From Siphonodentalium dalli (taxonomy: Eukaryota > Mollusca > Scaphopoda > Gadilida > Siphonodentaliidae), in assembly GCA_032622095.1 (NCBI GenBank), contig CP136064.1, positions 263,227,863 through 263,291,862 on the forward strand: 64,000 nucleotides of DNA. Direction: 5' to 3'. The notes under the pieces are model-generated. The model ran no database searches. It was not told the origin of the DNA and saw only the letters and a program-made list of their open reading frames with translations. Positions 1 to 12,900 of the stretch are shown here, piece after piece. Made by a program: the position numbers and the translations under genes. Every line of letters starts with the position of its first letter. The first letter of the stretch is position 1.

Positions 1-44
1 TCTTCCCCTTTCATTGAACAAGTTTGAATTCTGGGTGCCAGAGT

Positions 45-67
45 GGGGGGGGGGGGGGGGTGGGGGG
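45..67. repeat. Poly-G tract
   Basis: A run of about 15 G followed by TGGGGGG in otherwise mixed sequence. Nothing else is recognisable in the first 265 bases. Confidence 0.9.
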
Positions 68-265
68 AGTCTTCAGCAGTTTTCTATTTCTCTGTGGGCA
101 TCTTCTCAGTTGCAGATGTTTCAAATAGTGATGAATTATAGTATTTTAATCATATTTTATGGCATAGATTGTAATTAAAATCGTATATCAAGTCACTATA
201 CATAAAAATCGGAGACAGAAAAATTAAGTGGGCCTTTAATTGTCTGAGGCGGCTTAATTTGAAAC

Positions 266-705
266 ATGTCTTAACCCTTTCATGATGGGAACTTCCTGAA
301 TATTTGCGAAAACTCTGTGCTTCACATATACAATAGAATGCATTGGCTTAACAAATTTTATATTATTGTTTTTATAATTGGTTAAAGAATGTGAAAAAAA
401 AATTAAAAAGTGATACAAAATTGTTAAAGAATGTAAGAAATAATGATACAAATGTAAAACAAATTGATAAAAAAAAATGATAAAATTGTTAAAGAAGATA
501 AGACAAAATAAAAAAAAATGATAAAGAATGTAAGAAAAATTGATGGAAAATTAAAAAAAAAAAAATGTTAGACCACGGCATTCTGTTATATATGTGAGGC
601 AACCTATGGTCGACTCACATATATAAGATAATACATTGGCACAGGGTCTTTAATGTTGCACCAGCACAGCTCCCATCACGAAATGGACAATCAGGCCTGC
701 AATGA
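266..705. mobile_element. MITE family C copy (TAACCCTTTCATGACGGGAGC-type ends)
   Basis: It begins TTAACCCTTTCATGATGGGA and ends with the diverged inverse of that sequence near 670-700 (CTCCCATCACGAAATGG). The internal signature 'tgtgccaatgcattctcttata' with 'gcgagt' is diverged here. The same ends and interior recur at 19234-19435, 31558-31817, 33588-33837 and 60508-60787. The middle of this copy (about 360-565) is expanded A-rich sequence. No coding capacity. Superfamily not determined. Confidence 0.7.
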
Positions 706-881
706 CTGGACAACAGCTGTAGCATGCGGATGTCATTCATTCCGTTGTGGTTCATCATTCACATACGATCTAAACTGACGACATTATAGATAGGAATTAA
801 GGTATTTCACACTACTATATATTTAGGACTTTAGAAGTGGTCAAACATGCTACGTACACCATGCTACCTCATGAGCAGGCC

Positions 882-1277
882 TGGATATAGTGTGTCTGAA
901 TGAGATTTGCAGAGTGAATTTAGTGATGATCAAGCCTTGAAATAGGGTGTCTGTCATTTGCAGAATGAGGTCCCCAGAGGGTGAATTTAGTGATGCTACC
1001 CCGCATAGCGGGCTAGCTTCACCAAATTCACCCTCTGGGGACCTCATTCTGCTTACACCTCAGCAGAATGAGGTCCCCAGAGGGTGAATTTGGTGATGCT
1101 AGCCCACTATGCGGGGTAGCATCACTAAATTCACCCTCTGGGGACCTCATTCTGCTTACACCTCAGCAGAATGAGGTCCCCAGAGGGTGAATTTGGTGAT
1201 GCTAGCCCGCTATGCGGGGTAGCATCACTAAATTCACCCTCTGGGGACCTCATTCTGCAAATGACAGACACCCTATT
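882..1277. mobile_element. MITE family A copy with a triple palindrome, split by a hAT
   Basis: Three near-perfect palindromes of about 93 bp (960-1052, 1063-1155, 1166-1258) lie head to tail, separated by a TTACACCTCA spacer. Each reads GCAGAATGAGGTCCCCAGAG, then a GC-rich turn, then its inverse. The outer inverted repeat (CAAGCCTTGAAATAGGGTGT, 930-949) is completed at 2478-2497, on the far side of a hAT insertion. A deleted copy of the same family seems to precede it at 882-929. Short ORFs reading MRSPEGEFG come from the palindrome and are not genes. Confidence 0.85.
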
Positions 1278-2477
1278 TAGGGCCCGACGAATCGGCAATA
1301 TCAACATCGAATCGAAACTCGAATCGAATCATGATAATGATTCGAAATCGAATCGATTTTCAATTCGAATCTTTTTCAAACACTTTAGTAGATTGGCGGT
1401 ACCGATGAGTGGGAGGTAAGAGAAAAAATGGGGGCAAATGTCCGATGATTTTATAACGTCAATGAGATTTACGAAGGGGTTCATTAAACTTAATTTCTAT
1501 GACATGATATGAACAGTATTTAATCAGTTATAAACAGTTTAATATATGAGAATGGCACGACATCATTTCATATTTTGTGCCACTGGGACTATGTGTGAAG
1601 CTCGTGAAAGTAAGCAGTTTGGAACTTTGGAGTCAATGGAGTCTGATTCGAGTCATTGCAAACGGAAACTCTTCTGCGCATGTATACACTTCACCCTGTC
1701 GCGCACAGCAGGCACGCGCGATATCAAAATTGCGCATCGTGACTTGGGAATGGCGCATACGCAAACGGGATTACAGGATCTATGTATAGTATCCCAACTT
1801 GGGCCTATCCATCGGATGAATTGAGTTGTCATGAAAGCTAAATGGGCAACCATATTCCATTTCCCGGATAACATATGCTGTATATATAAAGATGTTGACC
1901 GGATTTGGACACGACATGTTGGAGCCCAAAATGTTTTATTTAATATATTTTATCGTGTTAAGTTTTAAATTAAAAAAATGCATTATTTGATTGAGTTGAG
2001 TAACGCAATATAGGCTTTTCTAGTAAGAATGTCAAATACCGACATACAAATATGTCCCACAAGAAATTCACTCGCTTTCGCAGCTGGGGCCGGACAAAAT
2101 CGCGACATTGTTGGTTTTATGTGGTTGAGGAAACCCATGTGCGCTACGATTATGGTACAACCATGATGAACACGCGAACCATCACAGACCTACCAGCAGG
2201 TTGCATGAGTAACCCACCGACCTGACATGATCGAGTAACCAGCGCTGGGACTGGTAGGCCAATATATATATGAGCAGTGGGCTATTTGACAACTCAACTA
2301 TACACATTGGACCACGGAGGTGCCAGATTGTATATATAGTGCAGTCTATTCCCGGTGATCAAGGACTTGTATACAAAGATTCAAAATATCCCGAATCACA
2401 CAACCGCTTTCGAATCGAATCGAATCGGAACGTAAGATTCTAAATCGAATCGAATCTCGAAGCTTCGTCGGGCCCTA
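1278..2477. mobile_element. Non-autonomous hAT element (1.2 kb), 8-bp TSD
   Basis: Termini are TAGGGCCCGACGAA (1278) and its inverse TTCGTCGGGCCCTA (ending 2477). They are flanked by perfect 8-bp duplications ACCCTATT at 1270-1277 and 2478-2485. Subterminal regions are rich in CGAATCGAATC motifs. The TSD length and AGGG-type ends are diagnostic of hAT. No transposase ORF is present. It is inserted inside the family A MITE. Confidence 0.92.
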
Positions 2478-3291
2478 ACCCTATTCCAAGGCTTGGTCTG
2501 GCTTAAAATTGACGATTGTCAAAATAAATGTGTAGTTATTTTTATCTTAGTCGTTCTTGGCATTGAACAAGATTGTGTGCTGTCTGCTGACTTTCACAGT
2601 GTGATACTAAGACAGTCTCTCTAAATTTTGCAAAAATAAATCAACATGTTCTGAAATTTACCTCGGCATTTGTTTGGGCTCAGCCGATATCTGACGCAAA
2701 TTAACAGGGCTGTAATAGACCATTTAGAGTGATGTGAAACACTGCGGTAGGATGATCAAATAGAAAAATAGAATAATCTTGCTCAAAGTAGTTGTTTTTA
2801 CGAATAATAATCTAAATTGACAATGCTCACAACATCATTCTGATATATTAACAAGTGCACCGCTGGGCGGAGGTAACGCCCCCGACTGTACAATCAGAGA
2901 AACTTTCTGGTTAAGCGCTATAAAAATGCCACATGTTGTTCTATATTAGCTTCAAATTTGGTCTGGTGCCACAAAAATAGAAGGAAAACTGAATTTTCTA
3001 AAAATAAAAATGAATTTTTTAAGTCGAAAAAGGGTCATAACTCTCACAAAAATTATCCGATTGAACCGAAATTTTACCTTGACCTGTATTGCGATATTGG
3101 TAATACACAAAAAAACGGGTTTTGCAAATAAACAATCCAAAATCAAGTTATCATCTGGAAACCAAAAAAACCTGAATTTTCTAAGTCCAAAAAGGAGCTA
3201 TGAGGAAATATTTTCCCCCCGGCTGGTCTATTGGCATACCAAAGATCAACTGAATTGAATTAGCGAAACCAAAGTTATGAGTTGAAACGTT

Positions 3292-3362
3292 CGTACGGAC
3301 GGAAGGACGGACGGCTCGACGGACGGACGGACGGACGGCTCGACGGACGGACGGACGGACGG
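3292..3362. repeat. (ACGG)n microsatellite
   Basis: GGAC/ACGG tetramers interrupted twice by GGCTCGACGG. It forms the tail of the dispersed repeat that precedes it. The long arginine/proline/serine ORFs across it are artefacts of the microsatellite. Confidence 0.9.
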
Positions 3363-3732
3363 AGGGCTCCACTATATACCCCCAAATCTCCATCGGAGAT
3401 CGGGGGCATAATTAACTGCAATGACTCTCAATGGCGAAATCATTGCATTTGTTTATTGCCGATAGTTGGGTCCTGAATCGAGATGTAAATATTTAAATTG
3501 AGCATAGTTCAGATGTTGTTTCCTGTGCAGTGGTATGGTCGATTTTTGGAAATTTTCAACAATGTTAGTAAAATGATACATTCCCCAGGTTGGCATAGAT
3601 TTCATGCAACCGAATAAGTCCATATTATTTGTTTAAAAGTTAACTCTGAACACAAGCCTCTAGTCAGGAGTAAATGGGTTATATTATGATAAGGTTCTTC
3701 AATATTAAAACAACAGATATGATGTTTTATGT

Positions 3733-3738
3733 TTTATT
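3733..3738 (-). promoter_or_regulatory. Poly(A) signal AATAAA of RUSF1
   Basis: AATAAA on the minus strand, about 18 bases past the RUSF1 stop codon. This implies a very short 3' UTR unless a more distal signal is used. Confidence 0.5.
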
Positions 3739-3755
3739 CTGTAGTGATTAAAATA

Positions 3756-3925
3756 TCATATGGACCCTGTATAATGATGAGTGAAATTCCAGTCCGCTCG
3801 CCACTCATCGGCACCGAGGATAGGCTTATCTGTCACCCAGCCATGAGCCTGTATATTTTTATGGAACGCATTAAAGTTGCTGGTCGTGTAAGTATATGAG
3901 GTGTGAAGCAGTCCCATAAGATCTC
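3756..3925 (-). CDS. RUSF1: RUSF1 terminal exon 14
   Basis: Acceptor CTTGTTTTACAG. Encodes (R)DLMGLLHTSYTYTTSNFN, then AFHKNIQAHGWVTDKPI and LGADEWRADWNFTHHYTGSI followed by stop. Human ends AGWKTEKHQLEVDEWRATW, so the GW...DEWRA.W signature of the RUS C-terminus is intact. ORF sequence upstream of 3925 in the same frame is intron. Confidence 0.95.
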
Positions 3926-6900
3926 CTGTAAAACAAGCAAAAGTAGTCATCATTAATATTAAGAAAAATTGGGGGTATGTTGGATTTACTTTGTCCGTCT
4001 GTCTGGTCAACAAATGGGTAGATATGTGACTATGAGTTATCTGGCTAAAACAGTGATGCGTCTACAAATTTTATGTGGCTATCAAGTAGTTGATAGTGAT
4101 AAAATTTAATATTATGGAATCAGAACATGTGAGTATTAATTATAGCGGAAGAGGCTGATTGAAACTCAAAAACTTGCATACAGCAACTAGGACAATAGGA
4201 GAAACTGAAAGGTCCGTGATTGGGTGACTAGCCACATAACAGTCCGAACACCTCACAGTAACCTTCTGTTGACAAATCATGGATGTCAACATCTATTAAC
4301 TTTTATTTTTGAACTTTTGAGTGTCTTTTGAGATCAAAATTAAATAGGCTGATTAGGTCAAATAGATAATTTTTGAGAGTTCATCTGAACCCTGTTATGT
4401 GTTATGCCATGTAACGGATATTAGCCACTTAAATATAAATTTTACACAACCGTTGCTACATAAGTAATCACTTGTAAACACATCCATCTGCTTGTCCTTC
4501 TGTCTAGCCTCGGGTTATTGGATCTGAATGAATTTTGGTTGGAGGTTCGGCATCATGACCAGGGTCCGTGCTGGACCGAAATTTACTTTTGCCAAATAAT
4601 TTGCCAAATGAAAATATTTTTTGCCAAATTGAATTAGAATTTGCCAATAGTATAATTTTCTGCAACCTTGATTGAGTTTCATATTTCGACACTCGCGGTT
4701 TGATCGATGTTTGATATAGATAGGAAAGCAGTTAGTTAATAATTATACTCGCATCTCCATTGTGGTTTATCATACAACAATAAACCAATCACCGAACAAT
4801 AAAATGTTAGAAGACTTGCTTCATCAGAAGGGAACATCACAAGAGGATTAGCTAAGTAAACACCACCATCACACTAAATATTGGTAATCCCTCCACTCAT
4901 CGATAATAATGTTACCAGATTAACTGCATATTAATGGAGGTGTTAACTTTTCCGAAACCATTAAAACACCACTAATATAATTATATTGTAATAGTTTCCT
5001 AAAATTAATGGTATTGATTGACCGATATTTTTCAACTTTATTGAGGAATTAAAAAGTGACTTGCCAAAACTTTTGCCAAATAAAAATATTTTTTACCAAA
5101 TGTGAATGATTTTTGCCATTGGCAAATTTGGCAAGTGGCAGCGCGAACCCTGATCATGACTGCTTTCAAAAGCACGCCCAATGATGTTGTTTGCATTTTC
5201 CGTTGTAGAGTTATCCTTCTTTGTTTATTTTAAACTTGAATTCGTCTCGCCCATGTTTAAATTTGGGGGGGGGGGGGGGGCTATGCCAGCACACATAGTG
5301 TAACTTCTTGCTATGTTAGCAAGTTTGTCAGTTACTTTCCAGAGGCTGGTGGTTTCTATGTGTAGTGGCAAGATTGGAGTGAACGCAACCCCCCTACTCT
5401 AAAGTTTCTTTAGCTTTCCAGTGAATGGCAACAAGCCATATTTCCGACTAAATCCTGTGAAAATCCTGAAAAATTACCCATAATTCTTCTGTGGTTAAGG
5501 GGTCGATTATTTAGAGCATTACTGTATGTTTTCCGAGTGATCAGTCTGAAGTGTACAAGGTCAATTTGACCCCGGGAGATAAAACAAGAAAACAAGAAAA
5601 CTTACTTTTAGTATATGCTTGAGCAATTTGCATCATGTGGAGTGGAACATCCTATAAACAAGAGAATGTTGTACTAGTTTTCTCACAATTTTATATCTTG
5701 ATTTATGGGAGACATGCAGAGGACAAAAGGTAACCTTAGTAAATATGTAAAAAAATAAAAGGCTGCTAGGCCACTAGTCTCCCAAATAAGGAGGCCCTCC
5801 CTCATTCAACTACAATTGTTCAACAGTTCAATACTTAGTGTGATAATTGTTGTTTGTCAATATTAAAAAAATGTCACAGTCATGTTTAGGATTCTACATG
5901 TCATTGAACCAAGGAGAATAACTCTAATAAATTAAAGTGACTCAATCTTCAGACCTCATGAATCTCTAATGACTCAAGGAGAATAACTCTAATAAATTAA
6001 AGTAACTCAATCTTCAGGCCTCATGAATCTCAAACTCCATACAGCGCCCTCTACGCTATCGCTGTGATATATCACTGCCACAATGAGTGTACTTTGCAGA
6101 CGATAAATCTATTTTTACATATCGTCGCGGAACTGTATTTACTACTATTTAGTCACCTATTATCTTGTTTTGACCACAAATTTTTGTTAAAGTTTGCAAT
6201 AATGGTAATTCTTTCGGTATTGATAAGAACAATATGAACTGAGCCAGACATAGACAATTTTAATCCTAAAACATAAGAACTAAAAACACGTAAGAATTCA
6301 TTACCAATTAATGTCATTATGGCAGTGGTATCTCAGCGGAGCGATGGGAGATAACACTGCCTGGAGTTTGCATGAGTTATTCTCTAATGACTCAAGGAGA
6401 ATAACTCTAATAAATTAAAGTGACTCAATCTTCAGACCTCATGAATCTCTTTTTTTAACTTCTGAGGATCACAATTAGCATGAAACCAAGCTTGGATGTA
6501 GTGCCTCCCTGACCCCTCCCCTAGTGCCAAAACTGACTAGACATTTTCCATATCATGTAGGAGCCTCAGAAATTGACTGTATCCACGTTCTGGAAAATCA
6601 GTTTACTTTTTGCTATGGGACAATGTATGGTGTCAAAAGTTGATGGTTAGAGATGCATAATCCGAATTAACGCTCCTAAATTACTACTTCTTTGGCTTCG
6701 GGGCTAAAAAATATTTGATTTGAGTCAAGGAACCCACCCCATAAAAGATCAGAGTTATCAGATATTTTTGAAATCTGTTATTTTTCACCACCTGGAATAT
6801 TTGCTGGCCTGGCATATATTTTACGAATGCTGACTGATGTACTCTCGATACCAAATTGCGTTGAACAAAATGTTGATATATAACAATTTTGGGCAATTTT

Positions 6901-9900
6901 ATAATATAGTTGACAGTGGTTAATAGCATTATTTTTTGGTATAAATTAATCAATTTTGATAACTGAAGTGGCATTTCAAGAAATGTTGTTGTTGGAATCA
7001 GATGATATGGGGATCATCAAATAGGATTGAGTACCTTTAAATGTTATCATAACTGCTAATATCTGAAGTCCTACTGGGAACGGAAAGTCAATAGAAAAAT
7101 TCATTACGTCTTATTTGTTCGCATAGTATGGGTTTTTACCTACCCTCAGGCAGCTGGCTTCCTGTAGATAAAACCCATACTATGTGGACAAAACAAAGAG
7201 TCTCTTACTATTAGCTCATATGGATGGCATTGTACCAAGCCAGAGTTTAGTGTGCCTGTCATTTGTAGAATGAGGTCCCCAGAGGGTGAATTTAGTGATG
7301 CTATCCCGCATAGCAGGCTAGCACCACCAAATTCACCCTCTGGGGACCTCATTCTGCATGGCCTCATCTGCTTTGGGAGACATAGACTCAGATTGAAGTT
7401 CCCAAATGGTGAATATTGTGATGTACACCCATTGGGAATCTTGATTATGCAATTGCAATGTGTGGTCTGCCAATTTGGGGATATAGAGAAACTAAACTAA
7501 AAAAGAAATAGAATCTATGTGAATAAGTTTCTGTAGAAATTTGATAATAAAGAAATTTTCCAGAGAAGATGAGGCCTAAGCAGATGGATCGCATCAATAA
7601 ATTCACCCTCTGGGGACCTCATTCTGCAAATGACAGGCACACTAAACTCAAGACTTGCATTATACTGACCTTGTTAGTATTGGTGAGTGTAGCCGCATAT
7701 TCTATAGTTTCTGCCTGATGACAAGCCATGAGCTGCGTGAAGATAGACGATTCCCCATGCAGCACAATATGAATTATTTCTGGAATTAAAGAGTAAGAAC
7801 AAACTCAATGATTAATAATATATGTTTTAATTATTTTTAGCATAATTATAAAGTTGTTATATACTAGTCTTTGGCACATTCAACATTCTATACCAACAAA
7901 GGGTGATAACTCTGTGAAATTGGATGTTATCATCAGGAAACAAAAATTGAGTGTAAATTCCAACAAAAAGGGCCACAGGTTTGGTGAAAATGGGTGTGCG
8001 GAACCCAAATATGAACTTTAGCTGTAATATGTGCTGGTAAACCCACATACCAAAATTTATTTCATTCAGTTGAAGTTATCGTCTGCAAACCATAAGCGAA
8101 CGGACGGCAATACAGATGTCCAGATGGACGGACCAAAAACATAATAGATCGTGTTTTTTTAACGAGAGGCCGATCACAATCGGCAGATGTTAACCCATCC
8201 CTTGGCGATAGTAAATTACTATGATCGGAATCATAAATGAGAGTTTTGGTGTTGAATTATAGAGTATACTGTTATGTACTATTATAGACAAATGTACATA
8301 CCATAAATTATTGGAATTTATGGGTCACTCGCATTTATATAAGAGAATGCACTGGTACAGGATATGTAATGCTGCACCACCACAGCCTTGGGTTAGATGT
8401 GAAAGGTGACCTGGACATGGACTACTTGGGTTAAGAGAGTCCAATTTAAGTTTACAATGATAATGTATCAAATTCTACCAACAATATAGATTAAGATAAG
8501 CCACCTCACTGCTGACCCATTAATATCAATTATATAGCAGAGCTGTCAACAAATCACAGGAATTGTTTATGTTGAAAGCTGACATCTCTATTAAACCAAT
8601 AACATTTATAATGACCTCAGACCATCTGTAGAGTGATATCTTCAGCTGTGCAAGGCAGCACAGATGTCCAAGTCCACTGTTAATATCATGTGATGTGTAT
8701 TGTTGAATCTTTATTTTAAATTAGATACCATAGCTTTCTATATCAGATTATCTGCACATTGGCATAAGAGACATCAGAAAATAATATAGCCTTATCAATA
8801 GCTAAGTAGTCCAAAGGCATGGGATGGAATTAGTGAATTGGATTTAATGTCGCTCCAAACAAATTTACCAGTACATAACACAAGATTTTGGATCGATTTA
8901 AACAAATTTGGTGTGGTGACTTGGGGTACCCTTGGCAGAGTTATAATGGTGTTAGTTTTTCAAATTTTGTTAATTTTATTTTTTTAAGAGTGAATATTTT
9001 TTCGAAAAAGGGCCATAACTCAGTTGAAAATAGTCGGATCAAACCCATATTCGAACTCGATCTGTCTTTTGTGCTGAGAAATTCAAATACAAAATTTGGT
9101 TCCGATAAGATAGAAAATATTTGAGTTATCGCACCAAGCGTAAAGTGTCTACAGACAGACAGACGGACGGACTAACAACGAGTGGTCAATCCGTCAACGA
9201 CACTATGTTTACCATACTATGGTAAGAATTTAAGAATTCTCTATTAACCCTTTCTATACTGAATGAGTTCTCCCATTCAGTTATAAAATTATATATTAGA
9301 ACTGCCTATTATTTATTTGCATTTTGGAGGGGTGTTCAGGTAATAAAGCAGTTGACAGACAGAAAAACAGATAATACAAGATCAGAAGGATTCATATTCA
9401 TTGGTGGGAAATGTTAAAATAAGTTCAACAAACGACCTATATCTGGACATTTCCTGCGGGTTAACTACTCATCAATGATTCTTTAGTATAGAAAGGGTTA
9501 AACTTATTATCTGAACATTCCCTGTGGGTTAACTACTCATCAATGATATTTAGTATAGAAAGGGTTAATATTATTTCAGCATGTTAGTCATAGTTCAAAA
9601 TTATTAAACAGTCTATTAGATATTCAAAAATAACATCTAACATCCAATTGACATTAGGACCACAACGTTTCATCGTGAATTCAATGTATTGCGATACACT
9701 TTCAAATGATACGCGTATCATGTCATGTGTATCATGATACAGGAAATCAAGTATTGTCTGAAGATGGGCTAGTGTAAAAAAGAAAAACCTGCAATTGTCT
9801 CTCAAGTTTATGTGTAAGCTATGTATCTTTGGCTCATCTAGCCAACAATTAAACTCCATTTTAGTTTAAAATGAACTTATGAACTTGTTGTTTCTGATAA

Positions 9901-12900
9901 TTCAGGTGGTATTCATTTGGAAACTAATTGACAAAAGTATAAGATAATCACTACTCTTTGCTGATTAATTTAGATTCTTTGGGTTAAGCTCTTCGGGTGA
10001 ATTGTCACTAGCACTAGTGACAATTCACACGAAGAGCTTAACCCAAGCGAAATCAGTTACACTATATTTTAATACAAAAAGTATTGGAACACCAAATACC
10101 TAATTACCTAAGTTATCCTTAACAAGCAATTTACTTACAACAATTCATACTGATCTAAGCTTTACTAAGACAGTTAGGCTTCCCTTGCAAAACTATCATC
10201 TTGTAATTAATAAACCCCAACTACTTAGTATATGGCTACATACATTACACCCACATCATCCTCCAGCAATCCGACAAAGGTGAACCCAACACAAATACTG
10301 GAGTTTAGGAACGCCAAAAAATGACGACTAACCATTCCCGCCCAGACACACGATAAACTTACACGCGTGAAGGTCAATATCCCCCAACACAAATTAGGCT
10401 ACATTTATACAAAGCCATCATAAATGAAGGAGAACGCAACATCTGTGACCTCTCATACTGTGTCATAAAAGTCTCACATATGGACCCATATATCGAGACC
10501 AACACTCGACAATGGTGAAACAGAATATAACTCGATGTTCCTAAGGACATTGTATCCAGAGGGCACGAACAGTTCAGACATCTTATGGTGAATAATATTA
10601 ATCTCTAGTGATTTATGTAGTTTATAACTCATTATTTAGTGAAGACATTTTCTGTTAGAGTTAATGTCGTCAAGGATGTCAACATAATTAGTGAGTATTG
10701 TCCAAGGACAAGACAAATATTTTTATTGAACATTTTGAAATCGTCTGTATTTCACAAAAATAAACCAATAGGTGTGGACTAAATGAGGATTCTTACTTTT
10801 ATTCAGATCTATTCCGAGTAGGTAACCATCTTTATAGAAATTAAACAACAGCAGATCATCAGAGCTTAAAAGTCAACAAGAGATGTTAGTGTACATAGAA
10901 CTATGTTGGCTGCACAGGGGGTCCCGGAACTTTGTTTATATTATTATTTAGTATATACTAGAAGGGTCCTAGGTTGATTTTCGTGGAAATCACACCAAGT
11001 TCGGAAAATTACCTGACTTTTATTTACTTTACACTTTACTTTGTAAAGTTGAGCTAAAAATACAACTTTTGTTGACAGCAAATCCTCTTCCTTATACATT
11101 ATTCTTCAAATCTAACAGCCATAAAATATTATAAAGTGAAACCAGTTTGAGAAAATCTAAATCCAAATCCATGATAGCTGTAATGCGATTGGTGCAAGTC
11201 AGCTAATTTTGGTTTTGCAACCAATCATATTTTCTCTTATTCTGATCTCTTGTCAGTATCTCTTTATTGCCAGCATTAAAACAGACAGATTGAGCGGAAA
11301 CATTTATTGTAAATCTATATACACATCAGTAACCCCATATATGAGGATAAGCCCAGTTTAAGATTTGCTCCCAAAAAAATCATGTCATGGTCCTCGTTGA
11401 TAAGCCCATCTCATTTTTAGAACTTAGAGGGTGAGTATACATTGATGTCAGGTTCATTCTCAATGAACATAACAAAACTTTATGCAAAAAAATAGCATTA
11501 CTCCAGCTAATTTTCATTGCAAATTCATTAATACTATCTCTGCCACATTGTGTTTCACAAAATGCTGTATTACAATAAATAAGATGATCTTTGTGTCTTA
11601 TTTTAAATATCTATCTCACAAAATAAAAAAATAGAGGATATCTACACTTTTTGGTTGGATATGGGAATTATCTCATGAGTGATGACAAAAAAATGAGATA
11701 ATTACCATGTCCAACCATAAAAGTGTAGATGTTCTGTTTATTATACGCTCCGCTCAGTTGGACCATGACTCAACTCGAAAGAAGAGTAGAGAGAGCAAAT
11801 TTGTATACCCAAGCACAATTAACCATTAATGAGCTTGTGCATATTAAAATAGTTCAATTTTCAGACAGATTGGTTGAGGGATAAAGGGGTTAACATCATA
11901 GTATGTTTAACAAAATAATTTAATTGATCATATATCAGTTTTTTTTAAACTGAACACTCGGGGACTTTTAGCTTAGTCTGCCATCAAGAAACCTAATCAC
12001 TTTTTAGCGCGGATGGATACAAGTGAGATATCGATATCTCACTAGACGGATAACGGTTTGATGCAAAAATACTACTATTTGATAGCTTAGCATATAATAA
12101 AATAAATTATTTTCATTAAATAACATAATATACATCATATTCATATAAAACACGACATTAGATTAGCACTATGAATGCTAATTGAGATTTTGCATGTGGG
12201 GGTTCTTACAGTTAAGCCCAGTCGCAAGATTTTGTGTAAAAAATTCACAGCCCCCCCCCCAGGCTTTCTGATGATATAGAGTAATTGTCATTATTGGAAC
12301 TTACTGTCACAAATGGACACGGTAAGCTCAATGTGTATGATTTCTATACAATGTTATTTCGATTCTAGGTTGGACAGCCAATTTTTTGGGGGAAATATAG
12401 ACTGGATGGAAAAGTCAACATTTAAAAAAAATCAATCAGGTTTTGGATTTGGGGTTAGATTTTCTCAAACTGGTTTTGCTTTATCATATTTTATGGCTGT
12501 TAGTTTTGAAGAATAATTTCTAAGGAGGGGAATTACTGTCTTTTGAAATACGAGCATCTTTGAAGCCATTTTCACAGATTTGGTGTAATTTCCTCGAAAA
12601 TCGACCTGGGACCCTTCTATTATATAATAAACAGTAATAAAAATATAACTGTTTAAGGACACTAAAAATTGGACAGACTTACTGAAGCAATGTAGATTAA
12701 CTTCTTGCAACTTTCTCCCCAGTATTGCTAAGAAAGTGCTATTATATTATCAGGAACAAGCTGCAGAGATTGTGGAACAGACAATAAACATTTGTTACTT
12801 TTACATTTTCCACTTATCAGCTGACACCAAAATCCAAAATTTTTTAAATGCAACGATTTATTGAATATAATGTATGAAAGTCAAAATTATTATTCATCAT

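Larger units (their letters stand above)
2498..3755. other. 3' flank of RUSF1 with a degenerate dispersed repeat
   Basis: No gene is seen. About 2940-3410 is a degenerate dispersed repeat carrying the phrase 'gggtcataactct', and related stretches lie at about 7885-8140, 8875-9180, 26880-27230 and 56680-56955. Here it ends in the GGAC microsatellite listed separately. The rest is unremarkable AT-rich sequence. Confidence 0.6.
7780..12682 (-). other. RUSF1 intron between exons 11 and 12 (4.9 kb)
   Basis: No exon seen. Contents: dispersed-repeat fragments at 7885-8140 and 8875-9180; part of MITE family C at about 8330-8395; MITE family B at 9237-9570; a hairpin at 9978-10053; an inverted-repeat MITE at 11634-11735; a perfect 22-bp palindrome at 12022-12043; a short poly-C at 12249-12259. 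The remainder, including 10060-11630, is AT-rich without recognisable features. Confidence 0.6.

Noticed and set aside
850-1419. ORFs reading MRSPEGEFG... at 850, 1171, 7146, 7252, 17538, 59447 and 62841
   Set aside because: All are translations of the MITE family A palindrome; they occur on both strands of the same bases.
3010-3476. ORFs across 3010-3476
   Set aside because: They lie in a dispersed non-coding repeat and its GGAC microsatellite, open on both strands.
12679-12733. Exon start at the stronger acceptor TTTCTTAG for RUSF1 exon 11
   Set aside because: With exon 10 it gives a stop ten codons in; the acceptor at 12739 keeps the frame open.
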